Shown here: positions 24,289-34,809 of the stretch, one piece after another
Position numbering within the stretch: the stretch's first letter is position 1
Layout of the letters: each line of letters begins with the position of its first letter
IMG/VR virus record: IMGVR_UViG_3300042541_000539
Coordinates: 1-63,936 of that record
DNA length: 63,936 nucleotides
From: a virus
Strand: one strand, 5' to 3'
Made by a program: the position numbers and the translations under genes
Notes under the pieces: model-generated
The model's database searches: none
Seen by the model: only the letters and a program-made list of their open reading frames with translations
Told to the model about the DNA's origin: nothing

Positions 24289-25737
24289 ATGGCAAACGTT
24301 TCGCCTACATTCGGTTCAATTAAACCGTCTCAAAAACAACAAGCGCTTGATACAAATTATTTAAACTTCACCAATGGTGATGATAATAACTTTGCGCAAC
24401 AATACTTACCTGAAATCTACGAAGCAGAAGTAGAACGTTATGGTAATAGAACTTTATCTGGCTTCTTACGTATGGTAGGAGCTGAGATGCCTATGTCTTC
24501 TGATCAAATCGTTTGGTCTGAGCAAAATAGATTACACATTGCATATAATAATGTATCTTGTACTGGAGCAAATGAATTACAATTTGCCACAGGCGGTACT
24601 GGCTCTGCTTTTGTTAATAATGTTATTTCAGTCGGGCAAACATTAGTTGTAATGAGTCCTTCTACTGGTAAAGAACTTAAAGTATATGTTACTGCCTCTA
24701 CTGCAAATCCTACTACTGGAACTGGTGGAGCGACTAATCCGGCTGTACTTACTGTTCAACCTTATACTCAAGCAACTTTGACTGGAACGATTAGCTTTGC
24801 TAGCGCGACTGATCTTAAGATATTTGTTTATGGGTCTGAATTCAAAAAAGGAACTAAAGACGACACAATTAATTCTGTAACGCCTTCTTTCACTCAGTAT
24901 AGTAACTCTCCAATTATCATTAGAGAGAAATATGCAATCTCTGGATCTGACACAGCACAGATTGGATGGGTTGAAGTTGCTACTGAGGAAGGAGCAAGCG
25001 GATTCTTATGGTATTTGAAAGCTGAATCTGAAACAAGATTGCGTTTTGAAGACTACTTAGAAATGGTAGTGATTGAAGGCGAGTTAGCAACTAACTCTAC
25101 GTTAACTGCGGCTAAAATTAAAGGTACTCAAGGCTTATTCTCTGCTGTTAAAGAAAGAGGTAATGTTGTAAATAACTTTGCTGCATCTAGCGGGCTAAAT
25201 GATTTTGATTCTATCTTGAAAAATTTAGATACTCAAGGAGCTATTGAAGAAAATATGTTGTTCTTGAACAGAGCTACGTCTCTTGACTTTGACGATATGT
25301 TAGCATCTTTATCTGCTGGTTCTGCTGGCGGTGTTGCTTACGGATTATTTGAAAATTCTGAACAAATGGCATTGAACTTAGGTTTCTCTGGATTTAGAAG
25401 AGGATCTTACGATTTCTACAAAACTGACTGGAAATACTTAAATGATGCATCTACTCGTGGAGGTATGGCTACTTCATCTATTGATGGATTACTTGTTCCT
25501 GCTGGAACTTCTACAGTTTACGATCAACAATTAGGTACTAACATCCGTAGACCATTCTTACACGTTCGCTACAGAGCTAATCAAGCTGATGATAGAAGAA
25601 TGAAACACTGGATCACTGGATCTGTTGGTGGAGCTTATACTTCTGATCTTGATGCAATGGAGATACACTTCTTATCTGAAAGATGTTTAGTTACGCAAGC
25701 GGCGAATAACTTCGTATTGTTCACAGCTTCAGTATAA
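24289..25737 (+). CDS. Major capsid protein
   Basis: 482 residues. The central position, the length, and the sequence style (EIYEAEVERYGNRTLSGFLR, then SGFLWYLKAESETRLRFEDY) fit the HK97-fold capsid proteins of crAss-like and related phages. A 50-residue Gly/Thr-rich insertion near residues 95-175 is probably a surface loop. The gene is followed by a strong hairpin, consistent with separate tuning of its mRNA. A likely client for the phage chaperonin. Confidence 0.8.
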   Translation: MANVSPTFGSIKPSQKQQALDTNYLNFTNGDDNNFAQQYLPEIYEAEVERYGNRTLSGFLRMVGAEMPMSSDQIVWSEQNRLHIAYNNVSCTGANELQFATGGTGSAFVNNVISVGQTLVVMSPSTGKELKVYVTASTANPTTGTGGATNPAVLTVQPYTQATLTGTISFASATDLKIFVYGSEFKKGTKDDTINSVTPSFTQYSNSPIIIREKYAISGSDTAQIGWVEVATEEGASGFLWYLKAESETRLRFEDYLEMVVIEGELATNSTLTAAKIKGTQGLFSAVKERGNVVNNFAASSGLNDFDSILKNLDTQGAIEENMLFLNRATSLDFDDMLASLSAGSAGGVAYGLFENSEQMALNLGFSGFRRGSYDFYKTDWKYLNDASTRGGMATSSIDGLLVPAGTSTVYDQQLGTNIRRPFLHVRYRANQADDRRMKHWITGSVGGAYTSDLDAMEIHFLSERCLVTQAANNFVLFTASV

Positions 25738-25750
25738 CAAACTTGGTGAT

Positions 25751-25779
25751 ATTACCCCTGCTGAAATTGCGGGGGTAAT
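25751..25779 (+). terminator. Hairpin after the capsid gene
   Basis: 11-bp stem ATTACCCCTGC / GCGGGGGTAAT with 7-nt loop, 13 nt after the capsid stop. No long T-run follows, so it may act as a partial terminator or an mRNA 3'-end stabiliser. Confidence 0.65.
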
Positions 25780-25817
25780 AATTACCCAATTAAAAATTTA
25801 TTAAATTATATTATATC

Positions 25818-26675
25818 ATGCAAACAAAACAAACCGCGAAAGCAAAACCAGAATTAGTAAACACTGAAGTATACGTTGAAGTAGAAAAAGTAAAAGTAGT
25901 AGAATCTATTAAAGAAGACACTCAAAAGAAATTAAAAGACACTTGGGAAATTAAGGATAGAACATACGTTATATTAGATGGAGATTCCCCTTTGACTTAC
26001 ACTTTACAAGCTAGGCATACATTAAGATACCCATTGATTTGGTTTGATAAAAAAACCGGTAATCAAGAGGAACTAAGATACGCTACAAATCAGAATTCTC
26101 CTTTGGTTTCAGAACAAAAAGGACAAGCAACATTAGGACACATTATATTTGAAAATGGTATTCTAAATGTTCCAAAAGAAAAACAAAATTTGCAAAAATT
26201 ATTATCAATGTTCCATCCAGCTTTAAATAAAAGATATATGGAATTTGATCCAGTAGCGGAGGCTTCAGATGATTTGGAAGACATGGACATCCAATTAGAC
26301 GCAATGAATGCGGCAAGAGAAATGGATATTGATCAAGCGGAGGCAATATTAAGAGTTGATATTGGATCTAAAGTTTCTAAAATGACCTCTAAAGAAATTA
26401 AAAGAGACTTAATGTTATTTGCTAAAAACAATCCATCATTATTCTTGGAATTAGCCAATGACGAAAATGTGCATCTTAGAAATATAGCTATCAGAGGAAC
26501 CGAGGAAGGCATTATAAAGCTTACGCATGACAACAGAACATTCCTATGGGGTGAGAATGATAGAAAATTAATGACTGTACCATTTGATGAAAATCCATAC
26601 TCAGCAATGGCAGCATTTTTCAAAACGGATGAAGGTATGGGAATACTCGGGTCCATAGAGAAAAAATTAAAATAA
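25818..26675 (+). CDS. Structural/assembly protein downstream of capsid, 285 aa
   Basis: N-terminal Lys/Glu-rich stretch, then KDTWEIKDRTYVILDGDSPL and RYPLIWFDKKTGNQEELRYA (beta), then acidic helical part (EASDDLEDMDIQLDAMNAAREM). Similar proteins sit after the capsid gene in crAss-like genomes (from memory); exact role (head-neck or regulatory) unknown. Confidence 0.6.
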   Translation: MQTKQTAKAKPELVNTEVYVEVEKVKVVESIKEDTQKKLKDTWEIKDRTYVILDGDSPLTYTLQARHTLRYPLIWFDKKTGNQEELRYATNQNSPLVSEQKGQATLGHIIFENGILNVPKEKQNLQKLLSMFHPALNKRYMEFDPVAEASDDLEDMDIQLDAMNAAREMDIDQAEAILRVDIGSKVSKMTSKEIKRDLMLFAKNNPSLFLELANDENVHLRNIAIRGTEEGIIKLTHDNRTFLWGENDRKLMTVPFDENPYSAMAAFFKTDEGMGILGSIEKKLK

Positions 26676-26676
26676 C

Positions 26677-26694
26677 ATGTAATATTAGTATATA
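26677..26694 (+). promoter_or_regulatory. Candidate late promoter motif, copy 2
   Basis: ATGTAATATTAGTATATA, matching the strings at 15940 and 33073. It overlaps the start of the gap that also holds a UUCG hairpin. Confidence 0.4.
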
Positions 26695-26716
26695 GGCGGT
26701 AGCTTCGGTTATCGCC
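26695..26716 (+). terminator. UUCG-tetraloop hairpin
   Basis: 9-bp stem GGCGGTAGC / GTTATCGCC closed by TTCG (a C(UUCG)G tetraloop, among the most stable RNA hairpins), followed by TTAATACT. Without a T-run, it could be a processing or stability element between two late genes rather than a full terminator. Confidence 0.6.
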
Positions 26717-26740
26717 TTAATACTATAATAAATATACAAT

Positions 26741-27475
26741 ATGGCGGTAAATGTTAATACAGTTTATAGAACTGTTCTATTAATAATAAATAAAGAACAA
26801 CGTGGTTACTTAACTCCAGATGAGTTTAACAAGACAGCCACTCAGGTTCAATTAGATATATTTAATGAATATTTTGAAGATTTAAACCAGCAATTACGCG
26901 TCCCCGATAATGATAGCGAGTACAGTGCTCGTATAAAAAACTTAGAAGAAAAGATAGCAATATTCCAGGATAGTGATATTTGCACTTATAGTAGTATTAC
27001 GAAGAAATTTACTCCAACAATTACGGCCCCTAATGAACTTTATAAATTAGGCACAGTAATATACAATGATGAAAAAGAAGTGCAATACGTTCAACCAAAT
27101 GAATTATTGGAATTCAATTTGTCGCCAATTACAAAACCATCAAAGTATTGGCCTGTTTATACATATAAGAATTTTCAAATATCTATTTACCCAACTACAA
27201 TAATAAGTGGTATTTCATGTACTTACTTAAGAAAACCTTTAGACCCAATATGGAACTTTACCATAAGTGGCACTAATTACCAATATGTATATGATCCTAA
27301 TCCATATGACCCTAATACAAATACAGGATCTAGAGACTTTGATTTACATATATCAGAACAAACAAACCTAATAACTAGAATATTACTTTATTCAGGTATA
27401 GTTATAAGAGACCCACAGATAGTTCAGATTGCAGCACAACAAGCACAAGCGGAAACAGCTAATTCAAAAAATTAA
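26741..27475 (+). CDS. Head-tail connector (adaptor-like), 244 aa
   Basis: Helical N-terminus (VNTVYRTVLLIINKEQRGYL, FNKTATQVQLDIFNEYFEDL) plus beta C-terminal part. Position after the capsid gene fits the ring/adaptor proteins of podoviruses. No unique motif; called mainly from synteny. Confidence 0.6.
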   Translation: MAVNVNTVYRTVLLIINKEQRGYLTPDEFNKTATQVQLDIFNEYFEDLNQQLRVPDNDSEYSARIKNLEEKIAIFQDSDICTYSSITKKFTPTITAPNELYKLGTVIYNDEKEVQYVQPNELLEFNLSPITKPSKYWPVYTYKNFQISIYPTTIISGISCTYLRKPLDPIWNFTISGTNYQYVYDPNPYDPNTNTGSRDFDLHISEQTNLITRILLYSGIVIRDPQIVQIAAQQAQAETANSKN

Positions 27476-27481
27476 TAGAAC

Positions 27482-28690
27482 ATGCCTATACCTAATAACG
27501 GTTTAATAACTGAAACAAATAGACAATACTACGAAGGAGCTCAAGGCTTTATAGGAGATGGTTCAGAAAACACATTCACCACTACGTTTAATACAGACTT
27601 AGTATTCGGCGATTGGGACCCATTAGAAGTAAACTATGCATTAAACAATTTTAAACTATATCTTAGCCCAACCGGTGCCCCTGGCACTTTTGAGGAATAC
27701 ATAAACGAATATACAGTACAGAACAATACTATAATATTTACAGTAAACCCTGAAGCGGGAGATTACATTGTAGTTCAATTAAAAACATTGTCAGGCGGTA
27801 ATTATGGAGACGGCGACGCTTACGGTATTACTGTTGAAGAAAACTATGGTAGTTATTCATATATATCCTTAAATGATATAATAAATAATTTTATGGTTGC
27901 ATATGTTGGAACCGGTAAATTAATTGGATCTGTAAAAAGAACTGATGTAATATTCCATGCTAAACGTGGAATGCAAGAATTTAGTTACGATACATTAAAA
28001 AGTATAAAATCACAAGAGCTAACTATACCTCATGGATTGAGCGTTGCGATGCCACAAGACTACGTTAACTATATTAAGATGTCCTGGATCGATCATGGAG
28101 GTGTTAAACGAGTTATTTATCCGGCTAGTACATTAACTATTAATCCATATGAAAGTCCAATACAGGACTCCATAGGGCTTCCTATTCAAGATAACTTTAA
28201 CGAGAATATAGAAGGCGAGTCACAAACTGAGGCTAGATGGAATTCTAATATATGGGTAGGTACTGCAGATGATGATAATATATTAAATCAATCCGGCGGC
28301 GATTGGGTAAGAAATATGTTTTTTGGCCAACGTTACGGATTAGATCCGCAATATTCAAATAGAAATGGTTACTTCACTATAAATGATAGAGAAGGTAAAA
28401 TTTCTTTTAGCAGCAACTTAGTGGATAAACTAATAGTATTAGAATATATATCTGATGGATTAGCTTATGATTTGGACTCTAGAGTTCCTAAGATGGCTGA
28501 AGATGCATTATATGCTTATATTTTACACGCAGTTGTATCCCACAGAGTTGGTTCTCAAGAATATTTGGTTAGAAGATTACAACAAGACAAAACAGCCAAG
28601 CTAAGAAATGCTAAAATACGTCTTTCAAATATTAAACTGGAAGAAATAACTCAAGTATTAAGAGGCAAATCTAAATGGCTTAAACATTAA
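27482..28690 (+). CDS. Head-tail connector / tail stabilisation protein, 402 aa
   Basis: NRQYYEGAQGFIGDGSENTF begins a beta-rich domain; the C-terminal half is helical (AEDALYAYILHAVVSHRVGS). Proteins of this type are the second connector or stabilisation protein in crAss-like order. Gap to the next gene is 3 nt. Confidence 0.6.
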   Translation: MPIPNNGLITETNRQYYEGAQGFIGDGSENTFTTTFNTDLVFGDWDPLEVNYALNNFKLYLSPTGAPGTFEEYINEYTVQNNTIIFTVNPEAGDYIVVQLKTLSGGNYGDGDAYGITVEENYGSYSYISLNDIINNFMVAYVGTGKLIGSVKRTDVIFHAKRGMQEFSYDTLKSIKSQELTIPHGLSVAMPQDYVNYIKMSWIDHGGVKRVIYPASTLTINPYESPIQDSIGLPIQDNFNENIEGESQTEARWNSNIWVGTADDDNILNQSGGDWVRNMFFGQRYGLDPQYSNRNGYFTINDREGKISFSSNLVDKLIVLEYISDGLAYDLDSRVPKMAEDALYAYILHAVVSHRVGSQEYLVRRLQQDKTAKLRNAKIRLSNIKLEEITQVLRGKSKWLKH

Positions 28691-28693
28691 AAA

Positions 28694-31600
28694 ATGGCAG
28701 AATCAAAAAATACTTTTTTTAAAGCAAAAATGAACAAAGATCTTGATGTTCGCTTGTTAGAGTCAAGTGAATATCGAGATGCTTTAAATATATCTGTTGG
28801 TAAATCAGAAGACGGCAGTGTAGGTTCATTACAAAATATACTTGGTAATGAATTGCTAACGCAAGCAACATCAAATGGAACTGCTCCATTTGAATCAAAT
28901 ACCAATTTAGTATGTATTGGTTTCTTTGTAGACAATGACAACTCTAGAATATTTCAATTTTTAACAGAATATACTGATCCATCACCTTCATTAATAAATC
29001 TGCCTACAGCTGATAAAGAAATGAAGATTACTGTATATAGTGCAGGAGGAGGTTCAGCAACATATACAACGTTAGTTAGTGGTAGCTTTTTAAATTTATC
29101 TACAACAAACTTAATAACAGGTGTAAACCTAGTAGAGAATCTATTATTCTGGACAGACAATAGAAACCAACCAAGAAAAATAAATGTTGCTAGTGCTTTA
29201 AATAGTCCTGCTACATCATCAAATCCTTACTACACAAATGTTGATCAAATATCCGTGGCAAAGTATGCTCCGTTTAGATCACCAACATTATATGAGGAAA
29301 TTAATATAACAACAGAAGGTATTGCGAGCGAGGATTTTTTAGGACAAACAAAAATAGAAGTGCCTGCCCCTAATACTTTAGCGCTGGGAGATCAATTAGT
29401 AAACGAAGATTTAGCCCCGCCTATAACAGCTGGAGATTTTGCTTGTATTACAAAGAAAGGCACTACTGTAGCGGGGGCGCAACCAATTTATATAGCGGGT
29501 AATCATACAATACCTGCCAATACCCCATTGAAATTCTATAGAACCACTATGACAACTTCCGCAAATGAAGACGACATAAATGGTAACGATACATTTTTAA
29601 CAGACAAATTTGTTAGATTCAGTTATAGATTTAAGTTTGACGATAACGAGTATTCATTGATGGCTCCGTTTACGCAGCCAATATTTATACCGTTACAAAA
29701 AGGATATTTCATTAGCGGTGATGAGGACGCGGCGTATGCTTCAACTGTTTTAGAGTGGATGCAAAATAAAGCTAATGGCGTTCGTTTACAAATGGAATTA
29801 CCGGACATAGGTAGTAACATACAGGATTTATATAAAATAATCTCTATGGACATTTTGTATAAAGAATCGGATTCTCTTGCTATTAAAGTGGTACAAACTA
29901 TACCTATAGCTAATATACAACAAGATTCACCAAGCACCAATATATATACATATACATACAACTCACAAAAGCCTAAAAAGACTTTACAAGAGGCCGAGAC
30001 AATAAGGGTATATGATAAGGTGCCTATAAGAGCTTTAGCACAAGAGAGTTCTGGCAATAGAATTATATACGGAAACTTTATTAATCAAAGTACACCTCCT
30101 GCAAATCTTGATTACAATGTCCAAGTAATTGAAAAGAATACACCTAGAACTTCTTGGTATGAATATCCAAATCACACATTAAAACAGAATAGATCTTATC
30201 AGGTTGGGGTTGTTTTAGCTGATAAATTTGGAAGGCAATCATCTGTAATATTATCTAACGGCACACCATTTGCTCCAATTGAGGGCTTAATATTTGGGGC
30301 ATCGTCTGTGTTTTTGCCGTATAAAGGGGAATTTTGGGCTATAAAAGTTAAAGAATGGTTAGGCGAGGTCTTAGCTATAACATTTAATTCTACGGTTACA
30401 TCGGTAAGAAATGAAACTACCGGAACGCCGGGGTTATATGCTACAGTATCAGGAGCATTAAGCAATAGTTCTGATGGGTTTGAAGTTATAGTTCCTACGT
30501 CAATTGTTGGTAATGTCTATGATTTCACGTTGAAAGCTCCCGACTTACTAGTAGATCCTCCTATTGTCCCGCAAAGAAACCACCCAGCTATTGGAAACTT
30601 TTTAAAAGGTAAGTATACTGATTACGTTGAAGTTATTGATGTTACTTTTCCGGAAGACAATAGGGTTGTAGTTACTACAGATAAACCAATAAGCGATTTA
30701 TATGCTTATAACGATGTAAACGACCCAGATATAAAATATTCCTATTCCATAAACGAATTAGGATGGTACTCTTATAAGATTGTAGTGAAACAAACTGATC
30801 AAGATTACTACAATGTTTATGTTCCTGGAATGCTTGCGGGTTATCCAGTATGGCAAACACTAAAATCTACTATAGGAGGGGTGCCTCCTCCAGAATATTC
30901 TGTGTTTCCAGAAAACGAAGAGGAATCTACGTGCCACTTTGCTTTACTTAATGACAATATAAATAAGGTCCCTCGTGATTTATCAGAGGTAGGCCCTAAT
31001 CAAAGACAATATAGAAGTAGCGTTAAGTTATGGGGTAGGGTGGAAAATGTATTATTGAACCCAAGCACTGAAGCTGCCCCAGATCCATTACCTGAAACAA
31101 CAAATAGACAATATTATCCAGGAAAAACACCAGATACTGTTAGTACAATAGCACCGTCAAATGAGTTAAATTTTTTAATAAATAGTATTGATATAAACCC
31201 TAAAGGATCTGCGGCTTTTAATATTTATCAATTAAATACAAGTCCATTAATAGCTAGAGTTTCAACAATCAATCAAGTAGGGGTTATAGGTAATTACTCG
31301 ACCATAGCGTCTTCGCCAAATGCTTTCAGATCTATGAGTCCGTTTTTAGGGGTTTACGAAACAGACCCAGTAAAATCAACACTTGACATATTTTATGAAA
31401 CCTCAACGGCGGATTACATATCAAACTTAAATTGGGATATAAATGTTGGATCAAATGGAGTAGTTGGTTTTTCACCAATAACTTTTATATATAATGAGAA
31501 TCAACCTCTTGGAGCAGACACTTTCGATTTAGAGACAGGAGCGTCAGACTCAAGTTGGGTTACAGATGAATTCTGGTTTATAGACGCAAGTGGCACAATA

Positions 31601-33052
31601 GTTGAAGATATTGATTCTGTTAATTTTCAAGTTAGAAATAATAACCCCGATATTTCAGCTTCAGATGTAACTAATCACTTTGAATTAGTAGAAAGTCTAA
31701 TAACTCCGGGTATATGGAGAATAAAGATAATAGACAATACAACTTATTTTGGATTAAATTTAGACATAGAAGGTTCATTTCAATTTAGATTTATAGTAAC
31801 AAATACAGTAGGATTAGATACATATGTTATGGAACTAAACGCTCAATCTCCTGCTTTCAAAATATCTAATTCAGCGCCAATAATAACCAGGCCAGGAATA
31901 AGCGAAACTTATTTTGTACCGCTAAATCAACCCGCAACCGATGGAACTCCGTCAACAATAATAATTGACTCTGTAGGCGCTAATGGATGCAGCAACACTA
32001 GTCCAGCATATAACGGCAATGACTTGTTCTGGAGTCTTACCCCTCCTGAGGGAGAAGCGATTCCTAGTTTCATAATGCCTCCAGGAATAAGTCAATCAAT
32101 CGGAGATATTAAATTGTATGATAATACGCCAACAGAGGGTCTTTCAGTATGGAATATTAATTTAAAAGATTCTAGCGACTTTGAGGGCTTATCTATTCCT
32201 CCCGCTAATATAGCAGAGCCTCAATTGGGTAGTAGAGACACTACTCGTTCCGTAAGCTTTGATGTAGAAAATCGTTCAGTATGGTGCGCAGATTGTACAC
32301 TGAATTGGAATTATAGCGCTCCTAATTATAAGCTTTTTGTAACCGCTCTTAAATTTAACGTGGCAAGAATCCTAAGAGAAAATGAAAAGATAGCGGAGAG
32401 CAATACAACCTTAAGAATAAACGGGTATAAGCAAACTGGACAAACAGAATTTCAGTCTACTAGCAACGCTGTGGCTTATCTTAACCCTAGTGATGTTGAA
32501 ATAGGAGTTTTTGGCCCGCCTACAGGTATATCGGCTATTAATGGTATCGCTAGTGTTACTGCAAGCCCCTTCCCTGTTACGTCTCTTAGGATAATTGGCT
32601 CTATAAGCGTAGTAAACACCACAGATCCAGGCTTAAATAGATCTATACCCAGTCAAGAATATATATTAGAATTAACAGACACCGGGGGTGCTAACGATGA
32701 ATCTAAATGCCAGACTTGTCGATATTTCCCTAACGGGATAAGCACTCCAGTGCCGGAACCTCGTTATATAAGTAATGAAGAAAAAGATTGGATGATAGAA
32801 AACACTTCCACTGTAAACGTTTGGTGGAGAGGGGTTAGTGCGGATAATGATGAAATAATAGGGGGTATGATTGGCCCAGACTTATTTGTTTCAAGTGCAG
32901 GAAATATTCCTGTTAGTGATCCTTCGTTCCCAAAAGTTAGAGAAGGAACATTAAGAGCCACAGGGCAAAACTGGGACGGAGAGCCTATAATTGGGGAAGG
33001 TATTCTTTCAACAATTACATATTATGATCCCGACCCACCTCTTGAACCTTAG
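28694..33052 (+). CDS. Very large tail hub / stabilisation protein, 1452 aa
   Basis: The N-terminus (KAKMNKDLDVRLLESSEYRD, then ALNISVGKSEDGSVGSLQNI) is a signature of the stabilisation/tail-tube proteins of crAss-like phages (from memory). The rest is beta-rich and multi-domain. A Cys-rich spot (CADCTLNW, CQTCRYF) lies in the C-terminal third. Probably builds the tail hub with the 565-residue product downstream. Confidence 0.65.
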   Translation: MAESKNTFFKAKMNKDLDVRLLESSEYRDALNISVGKSEDGSVGSLQNILGNELLTQATSNGTAPFESNTNLVCIGFFVDNDNSRIFQFLTEYTDPSPSLINLPTADKEMKITVYSAGGGSATYTTLVSGSFLNLSTTNLITGVNLVENLLFWTDNRNQPRKINVASALNSPATSSNPYYTNVDQISVAKYAPFRSPTLYEEINITTEGIASEDFLGQTKIEVPAPNTLALGDQLVNEDLAPPITAGDFACITKKGTTVAGAQPIYIAGNHTIPANTPLKFYRTTMTTSANEDDINGNDTFLTDKFVRFSYRFKFDDNEYSLMAPFTQPIFIPLQKGYFISGDEDAAYASTVLEWMQNKANGVRLQMELPDIGSNIQDLYKIISMDILYKESDSLAIKVVQTIPIANIQQDSPSTNIYTYTYNSQKPKKTLQEAETIRVYDKVPIRALAQESSGNRIIYGNFINQSTPPANLDYNVQVIEKNTPRTSWYEYPNHTLKQNRSYQVGVVLADKFGRQSSVILSNGTPFAPIEGLIFGASSVFLPYKGEFWAIKVKEWLGEVLAITFNSTVTSVRNETTGTPGLYATVSGALSNSSDGFEVIVPTSIVGNVYDFTLKAPDLLVDPPIVPQRNHPAIGNFLKGKYTDYVEVIDVTFPEDNRVVVTTDKPISDLYAYNDVNDPDIKYSYSINELGWYSYKIVVKQTDQDYYNVYVPGMLAGYPVWQTLKSTIGGVPPPEYSVFPENEEESTCHFALLNDNINKVPRDLSEVGPNQRQYRSSVKLWGRVENVLLNPSTEAAPDPLPETTNRQYYPGKTPDTVSTIAPSNELNFLINSIDINPKGSAAFNIYQLNTSPLIARVSTINQVGVIGNYSTIASSPNAFRSMSPFLGVYETDPVKSTLDIFYETSTADYISNLNWDINVGSNGVVGFSPITFIYNENQPLGADTFDLETGASDSSWVTDEFWFIDASGTIVEDIDSVNFQVRNNNPDISASDVTNHFELVESLITPGIWRIKIIDNTTYFGLNLDIEGSFQFRFIVTNTVGLDTYVMELNAQSPAFKISNSAPIITRPGISETYFVPLNQPATDGTPSTIIIDSVGANGCSNTSPAYNGNDLFWSLTPPEGEAIPSFIMPPGISQSIGDIKLYDNTPTEGLSVWNINLKDSSDFEGLSIPPANIAEPQLGSRDTTRSVSFDVENRSVWCADCTLNWNYSAPNYKLFVTALKFNVARILRENEKIAESNTTLRINGYKQTGQTEFQSTSNAVAYLNPSDVEIGVFGPPTGISAINGIASVTASPFPVTSLRIIGSISVVNTTDPGLNRSIPSQEYILELTDTGGANDESKCQTCRYFPNGISTPVPEPRYISNEEKDWMIENTSTVNVWWRGVSADNDEIIGGMIGPDLFVSSAGNIPVSDPSFPKVREGTLRATGQNWDGEPIIGEGILSTITYYDPDPPLEP

Positions 33053-33054
33053 AC

Positions 33055-33068
33055 TACGCTTTAGCGTA
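33055..33068. repeat. Perfect 14-nt palindrome in a gene gap
   Basis: TACGCTTTAGCGTA. Too short for a stable terminator; it may be a protein-binding site next to the candidate promoter motif at 33073. Confidence 0.45.
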
Positions 33069-33072
33069 ACTA

Positions 33073-33090
33073 ATGTAATACTAATAAAAA
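33073..33090 (+). promoter_or_regulatory. Candidate late promoter motif, copy 3
   Basis: ATGTAATACTAATAAAAA, a weaker match to the strings at 15940 and 26677, 17 nt before the 565-residue tail gene. Confidence 0.35.
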
Positions 33091-33106
33091 ACAAGTAATT
33101 ATAATT

Positions 33107-34804
33107 ATGGCAGCAACTATAGAAGTAAAGTATTTTAATTCATATTGGCTAAAAAAAATAGGATCGGTACAATCGGCTACGGAATATATTACTAAAGGAG
33201 CAGTTGCGGCAGGGCCTGTAACAAATCCAAGCGCTGGTGATACCTGGAAATTTACATTTTTAGCAGGTGAAAACTTCTTTACATATTATAAAGAACCTAC
33301 CGATGAATACCCCACTCCTATAGACTTAATAGGCCCCGGTCAAAAGTTTTCTTATACATATCCAGTCGTGGGAGGTGACTTATATGAATATATTATTATA
33401 GGTTATGAAACAGTGGTTGTAGACGAAGAATATAGGATATATTTAAACAAGGATATATACTCTGTTGACTTTAACATTGATCCACTAGGAGACCCGCCGT
33501 TATTCACATCTCTTACTTTTGGCAGGATTATAGATTTTAATTATGTACCAGGAGATGCTCAATATATAAATGGAAATCAAGATTGGTTTATAGAAGAATC
33601 TAGGATACGTGGAGGATATAATAATGTATCAACTGATTTAGGTGTTCGTGCTTTTGTAGTAGATGATAATCCTAATAGACAACGAAGACAAAACGCTCTT
33701 ATTTATTCAGGCATATTCAATTCAAGAACAGGTATAAATGATACAAATCAATTCTCTGTTGGAGAAGATATAACCAAAAGCGTGGATCCTTCTCAAGGTT
33801 CAATACAAAAATTATATGCTGAGGACACAAACCTTATTATATTCCAAGAGAATAAAGTTAGTAGAGCATTGATAGATAAAAGCGCCGTATATTCAGCAGA
33901 GGGTGAAGCGTTGACAACATCTGGTATGCAAGTTATAGGACAAATACAATCGTATGCAGGTAATTATGGCATCGGAACAAATCCTGAAAGCTTTGCAACA
34001 TTTGGTTATAGAAAATACTTTGTAGATAGGCCACAGAATGCTGTATTAAGACTATCACAAGATGGTATTACAGAAATATCAAATACAGGAATGCTGGATT
34101 ACTTTAGAGATAATTTAGGAGCAATTGGAGACAATGGAAAAGTTCTTGGTTCTTGGGACATGCATAATAAACAATACGTTGTTTCTATGCAGCCCGCATT
34201 AACTCTTAATGCATCACGTCCATCGGATCCTGGATTTGTAAATACTTTTGAAACATTAGTATTTGACGAGGATAGTCTTGGATGGACAAGTAGATTTTCT
34301 TTTAGGCCTGACAATGGTTTTAGTTTGCTAGGTAATTATTATACAGCGGCTAATGGTAATTTGTGGAAACATTATTCTTTCAATGTGCCTAGGTGTAATT
34401 TTTACGGTTCACGATATACTTCTACAGTTACATTGGTATTTAATGGCGAACCATCATTAGCAAAGACGTTTCAAACAATAAACTACGAAGGATCAGCAGG
34501 ATGGGAGTTATCAGAAATATATACCGACACAAGTGTTGGAGCACGTATAACACAATCCGTAGTGCCTTTAGGATTAACAGCGTTGCAGGATCAATTGTTT
34601 TCAAACAACTTTAAAGTTAAAGAGAATAAATATTTTGGTAATATACTTAATATAACACCCGTTTCAGATGGAACAATAGTATACGGACAATCAATGTCTG
34701 GTATTAATGGGTTTTATGCTACTGGTACTTTTGTAAGTACATCAGGTAGTCCTAGGCTTTTATTTGCGGCTTCGTCTACATTTACAATATCTTTAAACAA
34801 TTAA
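33107..34804 (+). CDS. Tail hub / stabilisation protein, 565 aa
   Basis: Contains SRIRGGYNNVSTDLGVRAFV, NALIYSGIFNSRTGINDTNQ and SIQKLYAEDTNLIIFQENK, strings I recognise as characteristic of tail stabilisation proteins in crAss-like and related Bacteroidota phages (from memory). Beta-propeller-like repeats (AVLRLSQDGITEISN) suggest a ring-forming tail part. Confidence 0.65.
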   Translation: MAATIEVKYFNSYWLKKIGSVQSATEYITKGAVAAGPVTNPSAGDTWKFTFLAGENFFTYYKEPTDEYPTPIDLIGPGQKFSYTYPVVGGDLYEYIIIGYETVVVDEEYRIYLNKDIYSVDFNIDPLGDPPLFTSLTFGRIIDFNYVPGDAQYINGNQDWFIEESRIRGGYNNVSTDLGVRAFVVDDNPNRQRRQNALIYSGIFNSRTGINDTNQFSVGEDITKSVDPSQGSIQKLYAEDTNLIIFQENKVSRALIDKSAVYSAEGEALTTSGMQVIGQIQSYAGNYGIGTNPESFATFGYRKYFVDRPQNAVLRLSQDGITEISNTGMLDYFRDNLGAIGDNGKVLGSWDMHNKQYVVSMQPALTLNASRPSDPGFVNTFETLVFDEDSLGWTSRFSFRPDNGFSLLGNYYTAANGNLWKHYSFNVPRCNFYGSRYTSTVTLVFNGEPSLAKTFQTINYEGSAGWELSEIYTDTSVGARITQSVVPLGLTALQDQLFSNNFKVKENKYFGNILNITPVSDGTIVYGQSMSGINGFYATGTFVSTSGSPRLLFAASSTFTISLNN

Positions 34805-34809
34805 ATTAT

